NCBI GenBank assembly: GCA_963761975.1
Contig: CAVXIR010000004.1
Coordinates: 1,550,001-1,614,000, forward strand
Length of the DNA: 64,000 nt
Reading direction: 5' to 3'
From: JAMQPK01 sp963761975
Lineage (GTDB): Bacteria; Acidobacteriota; Vicinamibacteria; Vicinamibacterales; JAMQPK01
Shown here: positions 46,316 through 56,850 of the stretch, one piece after another
How the letters are laid out: each line of letters starts with the position of its first letter
How positions within the stretch are numbered: the stretch's first letter is position 1
Translations under genes and position numbers: made by a program
Notes under the pieces: generated by a model
Told to the model about the DNA's origin: nothing
Database searches by the model: none
What the model saw: only the letters and a program-made list of their open reading frames with translations

Positions 46316-47698
46316 ATGAGCACCGTACACATTTCCATGAACGACGGCCGGATCCGGGTGGCTGCGCTGGTGACCCTGTGCGCTGTGGCCTACCTTCCCT
46401 TCCTCGGCGGAGGTCTGCTGACCGACGATTTCATCCATTTCGCCAGGCTGGACACCGCTCCGGCACTGGTTCACATGCTCGCCACGCCCGATCCGTTTCA
46501 CTTCTATCGTCCTGTCGTGCAGTCGAGCTTCTGGCTCAATCGCCAGGTGGGTGGCATGAACCCTGAATGGTTTCGCGCGACGAATCTGCTGCTGCACCTG
46601 GGGGTCATCGCGTGTGTCTTCGCGCTTGCGATGCGCCTTCTCGTTCATCAACGGGCTGCGCTGCTGGCTACGCTGGCGTTTGCGCTGACGCCGAAGGCCC
46701 ATCCGATTGCGGTGTTGTGGATCTCGGCTCGCGGCGACCTGCTCATGGCGCTGTTCTCGCTGTTTGCGGTGCTTGCCTGGCTCCAGTGGCTCGAATCGCG
46801 GCGTGCCGGTTGGGTGATCGTCTCTTCCGGCTGCTATCTCCTTGCCGTCCTCAGCAAAGAGACGGCGATTCTCCTGCCGCTGCTGCTGCTGGTGACGCCG
46901 TCATATCGCGCAGCGCTCTCGGCGAGGACGATCGGCGCACTCCTCGTCATGATCGCGGGCGCAGCGGTGCTGGTCGGCGTGCGCGCGCATGTCGGCGCCA
47001 TCATGCCGGGAACGCCGGACTCGCACTACGGACTACTGAGGCCGGCGGCCCGATGGGCACGCAATCTGCAAAATTACCTTGGGAGAGTCGGGCCGAGTGC
47101 ACTCGGCATGCTTGCGATCGCCGGCATTCCGGCTTGGCTTCACCAGCGCGGCTCGCCCGCAAAGTGGGATCGGACCAATCTGTCAAGTCTTGTCGTATTT
47201 GCCGTCGCGTGGTTCGCAGTGTTCGTACTGCCAATCCTGCCGATACCCGCGCGAAGCGAGCTCTATTTGTATTTACCGGGCGTGGGATTTTGTCTGCTGG
47301 CGGGATTTCTCGTTGATCGACTCTTCGATGCGCGGCCAAGCCGGTGGCTGGCCACCCTCTCGCTGGGCGTATACATCGTCGCATTCGGCGTCTACCAGAT
47401 ATCGCGCAGTCACGCGTTGCATGACGATCTCCGTTTCTCGGAAGAGTTGGTGCGAGCACTGCGCGTGACGCTGAAGGATTATGAGGGTCCCGTTTGGATC
47501 GTGCCGGCCGATGCGGTCACTCATCAGTATCTGGCAGACTCCGTCGGCGGCTACGCCGATGTCGTGCTCAAATCAGCGGCGCAGCGATACGAGGTGAACG
47601 GGACCATCGACTATCACAACCAGGCACCGCCACCACCGGATGCGCTGAGACTCTCGTGCGCATACCGCAACGGCAGCGTTGTGCTCACGCGTTCTTGA
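46316..47698 (+). CDS. Polytopic GT-C-like membrane protein
   Basis: 460 residues with ten or more helices. The first loop has LTDDFIHFARLDTAPAL (acidic pair) and FYRPVVQSSFWLNRQVGG. This recalls GT39/GT-C mannosyltransferase-type and TMTC-like proteins, in which that loop holds catalytic acids. ALLATLAFALTPKAHPIAVLWISARGDLL and LLAVLSKETAILLPLLL are also typical. It may transfer sugars from polyprenyl donors to an exported acceptor. The ATG at 46337 is an alternative start. No linked glycosylation genes are present. Confidence 0.65.
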   Translation: MSTVHISMNDGRIRVAALVTLCAVAYLPFLGGGLLTDDFIHFARLDTAPALVHMLATPDPFHFYRPVVQSSFWLNRQVGGMNPEWFRATNLLLHLGVIACVFALAMRLLVHQRAALLATLAFALTPKAHPIAVLWISARGDLLMALFSLFAVLAWLQWLESRRAGWVIVSSGCYLLAVLSKETAILLPLLLLVTPSYRAALSARTIGALLVMIAGAAVLVGVRAHVGAIMPGTPDSHYGLLRPAARWARNLQNYLGRVGPSALGMLAIAGIPAWLHQRGSPAKWDRTNLSSLVVFAVAWFAVFVLPILPIPARSELYLYLPGVGFCLLAGFLVDRLFDARPSRWLATLSLGVYIVAFGVYQISRSHALHDDLRFSEELVRALRVTLKDYEGPVWIVPADAVTHQYLADSVGGYADVVLKSAAQRYEVNGTIDYHNQAPPPPDALRLSCAYRNGSVVLTRS

Positions 47699-47754
47699 GC
47701 GGCGCTCCGCGGTTTTGACATCAATGGCTGAGGGGGCGTATGGTCAGCCCCACG

Positions 47755-50190
47755 ATGACGTCACGCGTCGCCGAGGAGTGCCGTCAGGATCTGCGATACG
47801 CCGTCCGCATGATGCGCCGGCGGCCTGGGTTCGCCGCAGCCGCGATCCTGACGCTGACGCTCGGCATCGGCGGAAACACCGCGGTGTTCAGCCTCGTCCA
47901 TGCGCTCCTGTTGACAGAACTGCCTGTCGAACGGCCAGAAGAGCTCATACGGCTGGTCGAAGAAAGACTTGCCCCAGCGACTCCGCGCGAAACATTTACG
48001 CTCGCCAATTACAGCGACCTGCAGCGAAACGCCAGAGCGTTGTCGGGAGTCATCGCGAGCTCCGAGCCCGGCGGCGGCCGGCCGCTGGAGATTGAGGAGC
48101 GCGGCGAGCGGCATCTCGTCTATCTGCAGTTCGTCTCCGACAACTACTTCGACGTGCTCGGGTTGCCCGTGTTCCGCGGACGCATGTTCGGTCCGCCGCA
48201 GCCGGGCGGCCTGTACCGAGCCGATTGCCGTCATCAGCTACGACTATTGGCGCCGGCATTACGCCGCGGATGCATCTGCGCTAGGCACACGCTTCCGCAT
48301 GCGCACTGGCACGCGCGCGGAGTTTACGATCGCCGGCATTGCGCCGCCAGGATTCCGAGGCACCGCCATCGACATCCCCATCGACATCTGGGTCCCGATC
48401 GACCATGTCGTGCCGGTCAACGATCCTGATAGGGCGAGCGACCGCTGGATGCAAGTGATGGGGCGCCTGAAACCTGGGACTACGGTGACGCAAGCCGACG
48501 CCGAAGCCACGGCGATCGTCGGCCGCACGGTGACATTTCAGCCCGGCGGTATCGGATATTCGAGGCTGCGGCGACAGCTCTCACAACCGCTGCTGCTGGT
48601 TGCGGTCGTCGTCTCGTTCGTGCTTCTCATCGCGTGCGCCAATCTTGCGAACCTGATGCTGGCCTCGACCACCTCGCGCGCACGTGAGCTGGCGGTGCGG
48701 ACCACCATGGGTGCCTCACGAGGGCGCGTCATGCGGCAGTTGATCACCGAAAGCCTCGTGCTGTCGGTCGCCGGCGGTGTGCTCGCCATTGGTGCGGCCC
48801 ACTGGATCAGCTCGGCGCTCATCAGCTTTCTTCCGCCAGACCAGGCTGTCGCCGCACCTCATCTTCGATTCGCGTTTGATGCGAACGTTCTCGGATTCAC
48901 CGCGCTTCTTACTTTTGCCACCTGTCTGATGTTCGGCCTGGCGCCGGCGGTTCGCGCCACCAGTCGACAGAGCACGGCCTCTTTCCGGGTGGGCCATGGA
49001 ACGCGGTGAGCGTCACGCGAACTGGCTGAGCCGCGGCCTCGTCATCAGCCAGATCGTGATGTGCACGGCGCTGCTGGTCGCTTCAGGTGTATTTCTCCGG
49101 AGCCTGCAGAATCTGCGAGGACAGGAGGCCGGTTATCGCGAAGACCAGCTCCTCGTCGCCGAAGTACAACCGCCCTTCGAATACACAGAGGAGCGTCGCG
49201 ATCAGCTCATCGAGGAGCTTCGCACACGTGTCGCTGCCTTGCCACACGTGGAAGTTGCCGCGTTCAGCCATGTCGGACAGATGTCGGGAAGCACGTTGGT
49301 TGATATCGGATTTCCCGGCCGAACGACTCCCGATGGCGACAAGACGCGAACCATCGAAACGCGCGTCTCGCCGGGCTTTCTTCGAGCGATGGGGACGCCG
49401 CTCCTCGCGGGACGGGATTTCACGGGGTCCGACGATGAACGGGGTCAACTGGTCGCAATCGTGAACGAGTCGTTCGCGCAGCAGTTTCTGACCGGACGAA
49501 ATCCAATGGGCGAACGGTTCTTCCGCGCCGGTCCGCGATCTGGCGAGTTGATGGAGATCATCGGTGTCGTGAGAGACACAAAGTGGGCGAATCTTCGAGA
49601 CGACTCCCCTTCGATGTACTGACCGACCGTACCGTCAGATGGGTGGAACTCCTGCCGTCCGATTTGCGATTCGATCGTCCGGCGATCCCCGCGCGCTGGC
49701 TGCACTGCTGACGCAGACGGCACGCACGATCGACCGGCACATGGCGGTCAGGAACATCGTGCCCTTCAGCGACATCATCGATCGCACGCTCGTCATCGAA
49801 CGCCTCGTCGCGCAAGTGTCTGCGGCGTTCGGCGCGCTCGCACTTCTGATAGCCGCGATCGGTCTCTACGGCGTGCTCGCTTACAGCGTCGTGCGCCGCC
49901 GCCGTGAAATTGGCGTGAGGATCGCCATTGGCGCCCCGCCAGGCGCGGTCGAATGGATGGTGATGCGCGAGTCCCTGGCGCTCGTGGTGTGCGGCGTCGC
50001 GATCGGCCTGCCGGTTGCCATTGGGACGACCCGAGTGATGTCTTCGATCCTGTTCGGGCTGAGCCCGCAGGATCTCGGGAGCACTGTCGCTGCTCTTGCG
50101 GTGCTCGTCGCAGCAACCGTGTTCGCCGCCTATCTTCCCGCGCGCCGTGCCGCCGCGACCGATCCCATTCTCGCGCTGCACGCCGAGTAA
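47755..50190 (+). pseudogene. ADOP-type ABC transporter permease with three frame breaks
   Basis: The pieces in order are: MTSRVAEECRQDLRYAVRMM to PPQPGGL (frame to about 48214); TEPIAVISYDYWRRHYAAD through the first FtsX block (LIACANLANLMLASTTSRARELAVR) to about 49001; RHANWLSRGLVISQIVM to SPSMY (stop at 49620); and RPYRQMGGTPAV through the second FtsX block (YSVVRRRREIGVRIAIGAPPG), ending ARRAAATDPILALHAE. Removing one base at each break gives a full ADOP of about 810 residues. All conserved parts are present with no missing segment. The start could also be 47740. Confidence 0.84.
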
Positions 50191-50325
50191 GTCGCGTTCA
50201 ACCGCACACAAACTTACGCCGGTCGTTCTCTTGTTCTGTTTCGGCACACGACGCACGTGCCCACGTGACAGGCGTTCGTCTGCCCCTTCCCTGACGTTAT
50301 CCCCGTTGAGATCCGAAAAAAGGGT

Positions 50326-52024
50326 ATGCGCGCTCTCATAGCCGGCGTCCTTGTTCTCTGCGCCGCTCCGCCGCCTGCACGCGCGCAGCGCATGCTCGAG
50401 CCTTCGGGCATGACTTGCATCGCGTACGACAACGAAACCGAGTGCACATCCGTTCAACCTGTGTGGATTGGCGACGGTACACCCGAGGAAGGGCCGTTCT
50501 CGCTACGCCGGCTGGCGGAAGTGACGGCACCCATCCTGTGGCTTTCGCCACGTGAGTTCCTGCTGCTGGAATTCAGAGACGTTGACGCTCCTGGACAGGT
50601 CGATCGAGCCGGTGGCGGCAAGACCGTGTACTGCCGGATCCGGCGAGTGCGGTTGAAAGACCCGCCCTCCGCCAAGGCTTCGGAGGACGAGCCGCCGGCA
50701 GGGCGGCAGTTGTCGCGCAAAGACGATTCGCGGGTGCAGCAGCCGCAGAACATCTGGTCGAATGCGTCGAATGCCCTGCCGTTGGACGAACTCGATTACG
50801 TGTACATCACGTTCTTTTTCTATTACCCCGAAGACCGCGGCGTCGGCGGCCACCCTCACGATCTCGAAGCCCTGGAGGTGCGTGTGCGCATGCGGCGAGC
50901 CTGCCGGACGTCGGCCGATCGCGAGAACCTGCCGCGAGCGCAACGGGCGGCAACCGATGTCTGCTGGCCGGCCGCGCAGCTCGAAAGCGTTTCCGGCTCG
51001 GCGCATGGCGTGGGCTGGTATACGAATACTCTGCAGGTGCTGTCGACGCGCGACACGGTGCTGCCGCTTGTCGCGCTCGTCGAGGAAAACAAGCACGCCA
51101 CATCGCCCGACCGCGACGGCGACGGCACGTACATGCCGCACTACGACGTGAACCGGCAATCGAACGACGCGTGGGGAATTGGCGATGTGGCTGGAACGGG
51201 AAAACTGGGCGGCAGCGCGTTCAGCGCCGAATTTTCGCGCGTCCGGCGGCCGCATACCCAGGTTTGTCCGCCGAGCCCGTCGGCGCGCCTCATCAAGCAC
51301 TACGCCGGCTCGCTTCCAGGCCTGGCGTCGAACGGCGACAATGGCGGCTGCCTGAAGACGGGCGTCTCGTATCGGCTGGTCGAGTCGAGAACCGATCCGG
51401 TGTGCAAACGCCTTGATTCACTCGCCGCGTCGGATTCCCCGTCGGATGGCCGGCTCCACGGATTCCTCGACGACAAGAAATTCTGCGCACCCGAAAACGC
51501 CACAGAAGTGCTGCAGCCGCGATCGCGGTTCGACGAGAAGTTCCTGACGGCGCTTAGCAAGGTGTCGCCAGGCCCCGATGCCCAGTACCGGATTCCAGAA
51601 CACCGCAGAGCGTTTCAGCTTCGCGTACCGCTATGACGAAGGGCACGGGGTATCGGCGATCGTGCCCGTCGGCACCGAGGTGCCGTTTCTGGGTGGTTGG
51701 GCGATCATGCGCGTGAACCTGATCGCAGAAACGGTGAACCGGCCACATCGCTTCTCGGGCACCAGTTATGAAGCGATGTACGCGCCGTCGGCGTCACGGC
51801 CCTTCGACTGGTATGTTGCGGTGGGCGGCGAGCGCCTGCGCGATCCGGAAACCGGCGAGAGCGACTGGCAACCGGTGGAGGAAATCGGCATCCGGTATCG
51901 CTTCTCAGCGGGTCGCGTACCCCTGCTGCGGTTCCTCGGCGGCAGGGTCGGGCTGCGGGCCAACTCGATGCGACGCCCTCAGCGTGTCCGGTTCGTCTAC
52001 GAGTTCGGTGCGGGATCGTGGTGA
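50326..52024 (+). pseudogene. Exported Vps62-like protein of unknown function, frame broken near 51588
   Basis: The first frame (50326-51636) encodes a signal peptide (AGVLVLCAAPPPARAQ) and a long Cys-containing domain with YITFFFYYPEDRG, HPHDLEALEVRV and LVALVEENKHATSPD. The last two recall the H-x-x-D-W-E and K/S-H-A motifs of Vps62/DUF946 proteins. One extra base near 51588 then shifts to a frame that continues FQNTAERFSFAYRYDEGHG and ends SMRRPQRVRFVYEFGAGSW at 52024. The last stretch looks like outer-membrane beta-strands. The whole would be about 565 residues. The function is unknown, and the Vps62 resemblance is weak. Confidence 0.5.
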
Positions 52025-52025
52025 C

Positions 52026-52229
52026 TCACGATCCGACACCGACGATCCGCAGCCGTGACGGCGGCTGGAACCGGCAGATGGTCTTGTGCAATGCGTCGGT
52101 TTCGGCGCGAATCCGGCGAACCAGCTCGCGATAACGGCGGTCGTCTTTCTGCGCCTTCTCGAGCCGATCGCAGAGCACTCTCAGACGATCCAGATGCGCG
52201 CAGAAATCAGGCGTATCAAGTCTGGACAT
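52026..52229 (-). CDS. Small helical hypothetical protein
   Basis: 67 residues, mostly charged helix (LDRLRVLCDRLEKAQKDDRRYRELVRRIRAETDALH). No recognised family. It fills the space between two plus-strand genes on the opposite strand. Codon use looks coding-like, but evidence is limited to its length and composition. Confidence 0.45.
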   Translation of the reverse strand: MSRLDTPDFCAHLDRLRVLCDRLEKAQKDDRRYRELVRRIRAETDALHKTICRFQPPSRLRIVGVGS

Positions 52230-52264
52230 CGTTCACTCCTCCACGCCCTCACTTTTAGCAAGTT

Positions 52265-54727
52265 TTGATCCGCTGGTATGATTTCTCGCTAGTGACGGTC
52301 CGCTCAGTCGTGAGGTCGCCGGGTTATTTCATGGCCGCCACCATCACGCTGGCGCTGGCCATCGCCGCCGCGGGCGCGATTGCGGGGGCGGTGCACGCCC
52401 TCCTGCTCGGATCGATCGGCATTCTCCGCCCGAACGAGCTCATCATCGCCTGGGAGACTCACCGCTCGCACAACGCGGCTGTCGTCGAAGTCTCGTATCG
52501 CAACTTCCAGAACTGGCAGTCGTCGAGCCGTAGCTTTTCGCACGTCGCCGCGATCGGGTCGTCTTCGTGGTCGATGGTCCTCGAAGGGCGCGGCGATCCG
52601 GTCAAACTCGCAACGAGTGCCGTGTCGGGTTCATTTTTCGACACGCTTGGAACCCGACCGTTTCTCGGCCGCTTGATCCAGCCGTCGGACGATCGCCCGG
52701 GGCAATCTCGCCTGGTCGTGCTGAGCCATGCGCTGTGGCAGCACCGCTTCGGTGGTGACCCTTCAATTGTCGGCACCATCATTCACGGTGACGGCATTCC
52801 AGCAACGGTTGTCGGTGTGGCTTCGCCGGATTTTGATTTCCCGCGCGGCACGGATGTCTGGATGCCGGTCGCGCCGTTGCTGACGGAGGGACGGGCGAAC
52901 CTCGCGAACCTGAGTGACATCGGCGTGCTCTTCGTCATCGGGCGGCTGACCGGCGCAGCAACACCGTCAGCAATCGAGCGAGAGCTCGACGAGCTGGCGC
53001 GCAGCTTTCAACAGAGCGGCACACCGCGATTTGGAACCGGTGTGCACGTCAGGCCGTTCCTCGATCACGTGTTCGGCCCCGTCCGCGCGGCGCTCTGGTG
53101 GTTGCTGGGCGCCGTCGCCGTGCTCCTTGCGATAGCCTGCGGGAACCTTTCGGCGCTGTCGTTGACGCAGGCCGTGCGCCGCAAGCGGCAACAGGCGATC
53201 TGCATCGCCCTTGGTGCGAGCGGTCGCGCGCTCTGGCGCCCCGCACTCGTCGAAGCGCTTGCCATCGCTCTCAGTGCCGCCGCCATCGGACTGATTGCGG
53301 CTCAGGGCGTGCTGTCCGGCATCGCGCGGCTTGCACCGGACGACATGCCCCGCCTTGGCGCACTGACGATGTCGTGGCCGCTTGCCGTTCTCATGATTGC
53401 GTCGAGCGTCGTGTGCGCCCTCCTCAGCAGCGCGGCGCCGATGTTACGCGGCGGCAGACGCACGCTCGCTCGAGATCTTCAAGACACGGCCCATTCAACC
53501 GCAAGCCGGCGCTCGTTGCGCACGCAATCGCTGCTGCTGCGCGGCCAGATCGCGCTGACGGTCGCGCTGCTGGCCGCTACCGGCCTCATCACCCGAAGCT
53601 ATGCCAATCTTCGCCAGCTCGATCTCGGCTTCGATCCGCACAATGTCGTCACGCTGCACATCGAACCGCAGCAACGCGCGATCGCCCAGAACGAATGGAT
53701 GCGTGAACTGTTGACGAGGGTCGAGGCGATAGACGCCATCGATGAGGCCGGAGCGATCCTGCTGCGGCCGCTCGCCCTCGGGGCTGTCGGCTCTGACACG
53801 CTGGTCATGCTCGAAGGACAGTCCTTGACAGTTTCGTCGGCTCGCGCCAATCCGGGCCTGAATTACCAAGCCGCGACGCCCGGGTACTTTCGCGCGATGA
53901 AAGTGCCGTTGAAACAGGGCCGCCTGTTCAGCGCGAACGATCACGACAAGAGCCCGCGCGTGGCGCTGGTCAGCGAGAGCACGGCGCGCCGGTTGTGGCC
54001 AGGTGAGAACCCGATCGGCAAGCGGCTGGTGCTGCCGTCAATGGACCCGCCCTCGGAACGACCTGGCGAGACCGGGACTGCCGCGCCCATCTGGCGCACC
54101 GTCGTCGGCGTCGTCGGGGACGTGCGCTATCGAGGCCTGGACGAAGTGCGGTTCGATGTGTACGAGCCGGCAAGTCAGTCGCGGTCGCAAGTGGGACATG
54201 TCGTTGTCCGATCGGCGAAGAATCCTGTGGCGATCGCTTCTGCCATTCAAGCGGAAGCGCGGCGCATGGACCCGCGCGTGCTCGTCAGCGGCGTAATGAC
54301 GCTGGATGCTGTGGTCTCACGATCGCTGGCGGCATGGAGGCTGAGCTCGTGGATGCTGTCGGCGTTTGCCGTGATGGCGCTCGTCCTGGCAGGGTTCGGC
54401 TTATTCGGCGTCGCCGCCCTCGACAGCGCACAACGCGCGCGCGAGTTTGCGCTCCGCATGGCGCTGGGCGCCCAATCGCGCGACATCGGCCGGCGAGTGC
54501 TCATGTCGGTTGGACGCCACGCCATGCCCGGGCTGCTCGTGGGTATTGTCGTTGCCGCCGCGGGCTCGCGCGAGATGTCGAGCCTGTTGTTCCAGACCGA
54601 TCCGCTCGATCCCGCCACCTATCTTCTCGTCGTTCTCGTGCTTGTCGTCTCGATCGCGATGGCGGGCGTGCTGCCCGCCTACCGAGCCAGCCGGACCGAT
54701 CCGGCGACGCTGCTGAAGCGCGAATGA
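52265..54727 (+). CDS. ADOP-type ABC transporter permease (intact)
   Basis: 820 residues. It begins MIRWYDFSLVTVRSVVRSPGYFMAATI at a TTG codon (52265); GTG 52292 is the main alternative. A periplasmic domain follows, with VVGVASPDFDFPRGTDVWMPVAPLL. The first FtsX block is unusual (LLAIACGNLSALSLTQAVRRKRQQAICIALGASGRAL). A second periplasmic domain leads to the last FtsX block (LDSAQRAREFALRMALGAQSRDIG), ending YRASRTDPATLLKRE. It is the most divergent ADOP of the window. No PadR regulator or ATPase is adjacent. Confidence 0.88.
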   Translation: MIRWYDFSLVTVRSVVRSPGYFMAATITLALAIAAAGAIAGAVHALLLGSIGILRPNELIIAWETHRSHNAAVVEVSYRNFQNWQSSSRSFSHVAAIGSSSWSMVLEGRGDPVKLATSAVSGSFFDTLGTRPFLGRLIQPSDDRPGQSRLVVLSHALWQHRFGGDPSIVGTIIHGDGIPATVVGVASPDFDFPRGTDVWMPVAPLLTEGRANLANLSDIGVLFVIGRLTGAATPSAIERELDELARSFQQSGTPRFGTGVHVRPFLDHVFGPVRAALWWLLGAVAVLLAIACGNLSALSLTQAVRRKRQQAICIALGASGRALWRPALVEALAIALSAAAIGLIAAQGVLSGIARLAPDDMPRLGALTMSWPLAVLMIASSVVCALLSSAAPMLRGGRRTLARDLQDTAHSTASRRSLRTQSLLLRGQIALTVALLAATGLITRSYANLRQLDLGFDPHNVVTLHIEPQQRAIAQNEWMRELLTRVEAIDAIDEAGAILLRPLALGAVGSDTLVMLEGQSLTVSSARANPGLNYQAATPGYFRAMKVPLKQGRLFSANDHDKSPRVALVSESTARRLWPGENPIGKRLVLPSMDPPSERPGETGTAAPIWRTVVGVVGDVRYRGLDEVRFDVYEPASQSRSQVGHVVVRSAKNPVAIASAIQAEARRMDPRVLVSGVMTLDAVVSRSLAAWRLSSWMLSAFAVMALVLAGFGLFGVAALDSAQRAREFALRMALGAQSRDIGRRVLMSVGRHAMPGLLVGIVVAAAGSREMSSLLFQTDPLDPATYLLVVLVLVVSIAMAGVLPAYRASRTDPATLLKRE

Positions 54728-54754
54728 ACTTCTGGCTAAAGCCGGATACTTATT

Positions 54755-55296
54755 TCACTTCTGACATTCCAGCCATTCCATACTTCTAGTACTTCCCAAG
54801 TAAACCTCCTCCGTCACCGGCTCGCCTTGTGTAACCGTGCTCGCGCCCATCGTGATGTAGACCATCGTGAAGTTTTCGTTCGGTGAGGCGCCGTGCCAAT
54901 GAAAGATGCCGCCGGGAATGAAGGCGCTCTCACCCACGGCTAATTCTTTGATCGGTGTCCCTGGATTTGAAGGCGCCCGCGACCGGCTTCGCCAAATACC
55001 AACTGCCCGGCGGAGTGGGCATGCCAGGTCGAGTTGCGCGCGCCTGCGGCGAACACGCGCCGTCCGATGCTGTAGCCCTCGGTGTTGAGTGTCGTGGTAT
55101 TGCCGGTGAAATTTGGTGCGGGTCCAAGTACGCCTGGCTCTGGTTTCGCGCCCTTTGTGACGTCGGTGACGGGCTTCCCTGGCGCCGGCGTCGGATAGGT
55201 TGGTCCGGTCCCCCTGCCAGGACCTGGCTGTTGTGCGGAAGCCGTGACAAGTGTCATCACAGCGAAAATAGCAGCGAAACGAAGCGCGCGGGTCAT
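54755..55296 (-). pseudogene. Secreted cupin-domain protein, frame broken near 54960
   Basis: Starts MTRALRFAAIFAVMTLVTASAQQ (signal peptide) and reaches the first cupin strands NSTWHAHSAGQLVFGEAGRGRLQIQG. One base is missing near 54960. The next frame continues TPIKELAVGESAFIPGGIFHWHGA, completing the double-stranded beta-helix with its HxH-type metal ligands (WHAH and HWHGA), and ends SMEWLECQK at 54755. About 180 residues in total. Single-domain periplasmic cupins of this type often accompany carboxymuconolactone-type or oxidoreductase genes; none is adjacent. Confidence 0.75.
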
Positions 55297-55402
55297 GACG
55301 ATTCTCCCTTAGCATTTATTGTATGTCTGCCCCTGCGCACTGTCATTTTTCCGCGTCGAGCGTCGTTTAATCAGCGTGTATACATACGACGGACCTGTCG
55401 CG

Positions 55403-55912
55403 GTGACCGTGTCGGATGACGCCGCGTCGGATTTCGGCGAGTTGTTTGCGAAGTACTACGGCCGACTCGCCCGCCTGCTCTATCGCGTCACGGGCGACAC
55501 GGGCCGCGCCGAAGAGGTCGCGGCAGAAGCTTTCTGGCGACTCCATCGGACACCACCTCGCACGCGCGACAACGTCGAGGGCTGGCTCTATCGGACCGGC
55601 CTGCGGCTGGCGCTCGACGAGTTGAGGAAGTCGCAGCGCCGCGCGCGATATGAATCGCTCGTCGCGTGGTTCGGCATCCCCGCAAGCCCGGAGCGGACAC
55701 TCGAGCAACGTGAAGCCCGCACCTACGTGCGGCGTACCCTCGCCACGTTGAGGCCGCAACAAGCCAGCCTGATTCTGATGCGCAGCGACGGCTTCACGTA
55801 TTCGGAGATCGCCGCGGCGCTCGCCCTGAATCCTGCATCGGTCGGCACGCTCGTCGCGCGTGCCGAAGAAGCGTTTCGAAAGGAATACGAGAGGCGTTAT
55901 GGCAAACGATGA
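55403..55912 (+). CDS. RNA polymerase ECF-type sigma-70 factor
   Basis: 169 residues from GTG 55403. Region 2 reads FAKYYGRLARLLYRVTGDTGRAEEVAAEAFWRL with NVEGWLYRTGLRLALDELRKSQRR. Region 4 reads LRPQQASLILMRSDGFTYSEIAAALALNPASVGTLVARAEEAFRKEY. The second helix has SVGTLVARAEEAF, typical of small ECF factors in this phylum. Other possible starts are GTG 55376 and GTG 55409. The 3' end overlaps the next gene by 14 bases. Confidence 0.88.
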   Translation: MTVSDDAASDFGELFAKYYGRLARLLYRVTGDTGRAEEVAAEAFWRLHRTPPRTRDNVEGWLYRTGLRLALDELRKSQRRARYESLVAWFGIPASPERTLEQREARTYVRRTLATLRPQQASLILMRSDGFTYSEIAAALALNPASVGTLVARAEEAFRKEYERRYGKR

Positions 55913-56820
55913 GCTCGACCTGCTCGCTCCACCACCAGACTGGCAGCCCGATGCAAACGCCGCGCGATTGCGGTTCGAAGAGCGTGCGCGCCGGCCGCGC
56001 ACGTCACGCCGCGTGCTGATGCCGGCCGCGACGCTTGCGGTGATAGGCCTCGTGACGGTGTTCATCAGCGGCGATCTGCGCCTTGCCGCACAGCAGATGT
56101 GGCAGTGGATCACCGTGGGCCGCATCGAGGTGGTCCGCGTCAACTTCGACGACCTGCCCGACGAGGCGCGATCGCTTTTCGCGCAGCAGCTCGGCGACGT
56201 GGATCCGCCTCGTCCAGCTGCTACGGTTGCCGAGGCCGCCTCGCTCGCGGGATTCAATCCGAGACTGCCGCCTGTCGGGTTGCTTCCCGGCGAGCCCAAG
56301 CTTTCGGTGATGGGTCCGCTCGTGCACGGGACGGTGATTCGCGTCTCCGACGTCGAGCTTGCGCTCCGAAAGGCGGGCGTCACCGATCAACCGGTGCCGC
56401 GCGCATGGGATGGTGCAACCATCGAGCTGCGCATCGGTACCTCCGTCTTTGCGGAATGGCCTGAGATGATGCTGATACAGGGATTGCCGCCGACGATTAC
56501 GGCGTCAGCGGGGCTCGATATCGGAGAGTTCGGCGCGGTGATTCTTCGAGCGCTGGGAATGCCGCGGAGCGCGGCCGAGCGCTTCGGACGGCGGATGCGC
56601 GAGACGCCGTCGGTGCTTGTGCGGCATCGGCATCGACGACCAGGCGGCGATCAGCGAGGTGAGACTTCGCCACGGCTACGGCACCTTGATCGAGAATCTC
56701 GGCGAGGATGGCAAGGTCGAGCGCGTGGAGCTCTTGTGGAGCACCGGCGATCGCCTCTACGCCTTTAGTGGCGCAACCAGCATCGAGCGGGCGAAATCGA
56801 TCGCCAACGCGACGGAATAG
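55899..56820 (+). pseudogene. Membrane anti-sigma-like protein, frame broken near 56615
   Basis: From ATG 55899, MANDELDLLAPPPDWQPD forms a cytoplasmic part, followed by a transmembrane helix (VLMPAATLAVIGLVTVFIS) and a periplasmic domain with LAGFNPRLPPVGLLPGEPKLSVMG. One extra base near 56615 moves the end into the frame reading GIGIDDQAAISEVRLRHGYG, ending IERAKSIANATE at 56820. About 306 residues. The gene is coupled to the sigma gene and probably holds it at the membrane. No zinc motif is seen. Confidence 0.65.
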
Positions 56821-56850
56821 TAGAATGCCTCCTTGAGAACAGGAGGCCAT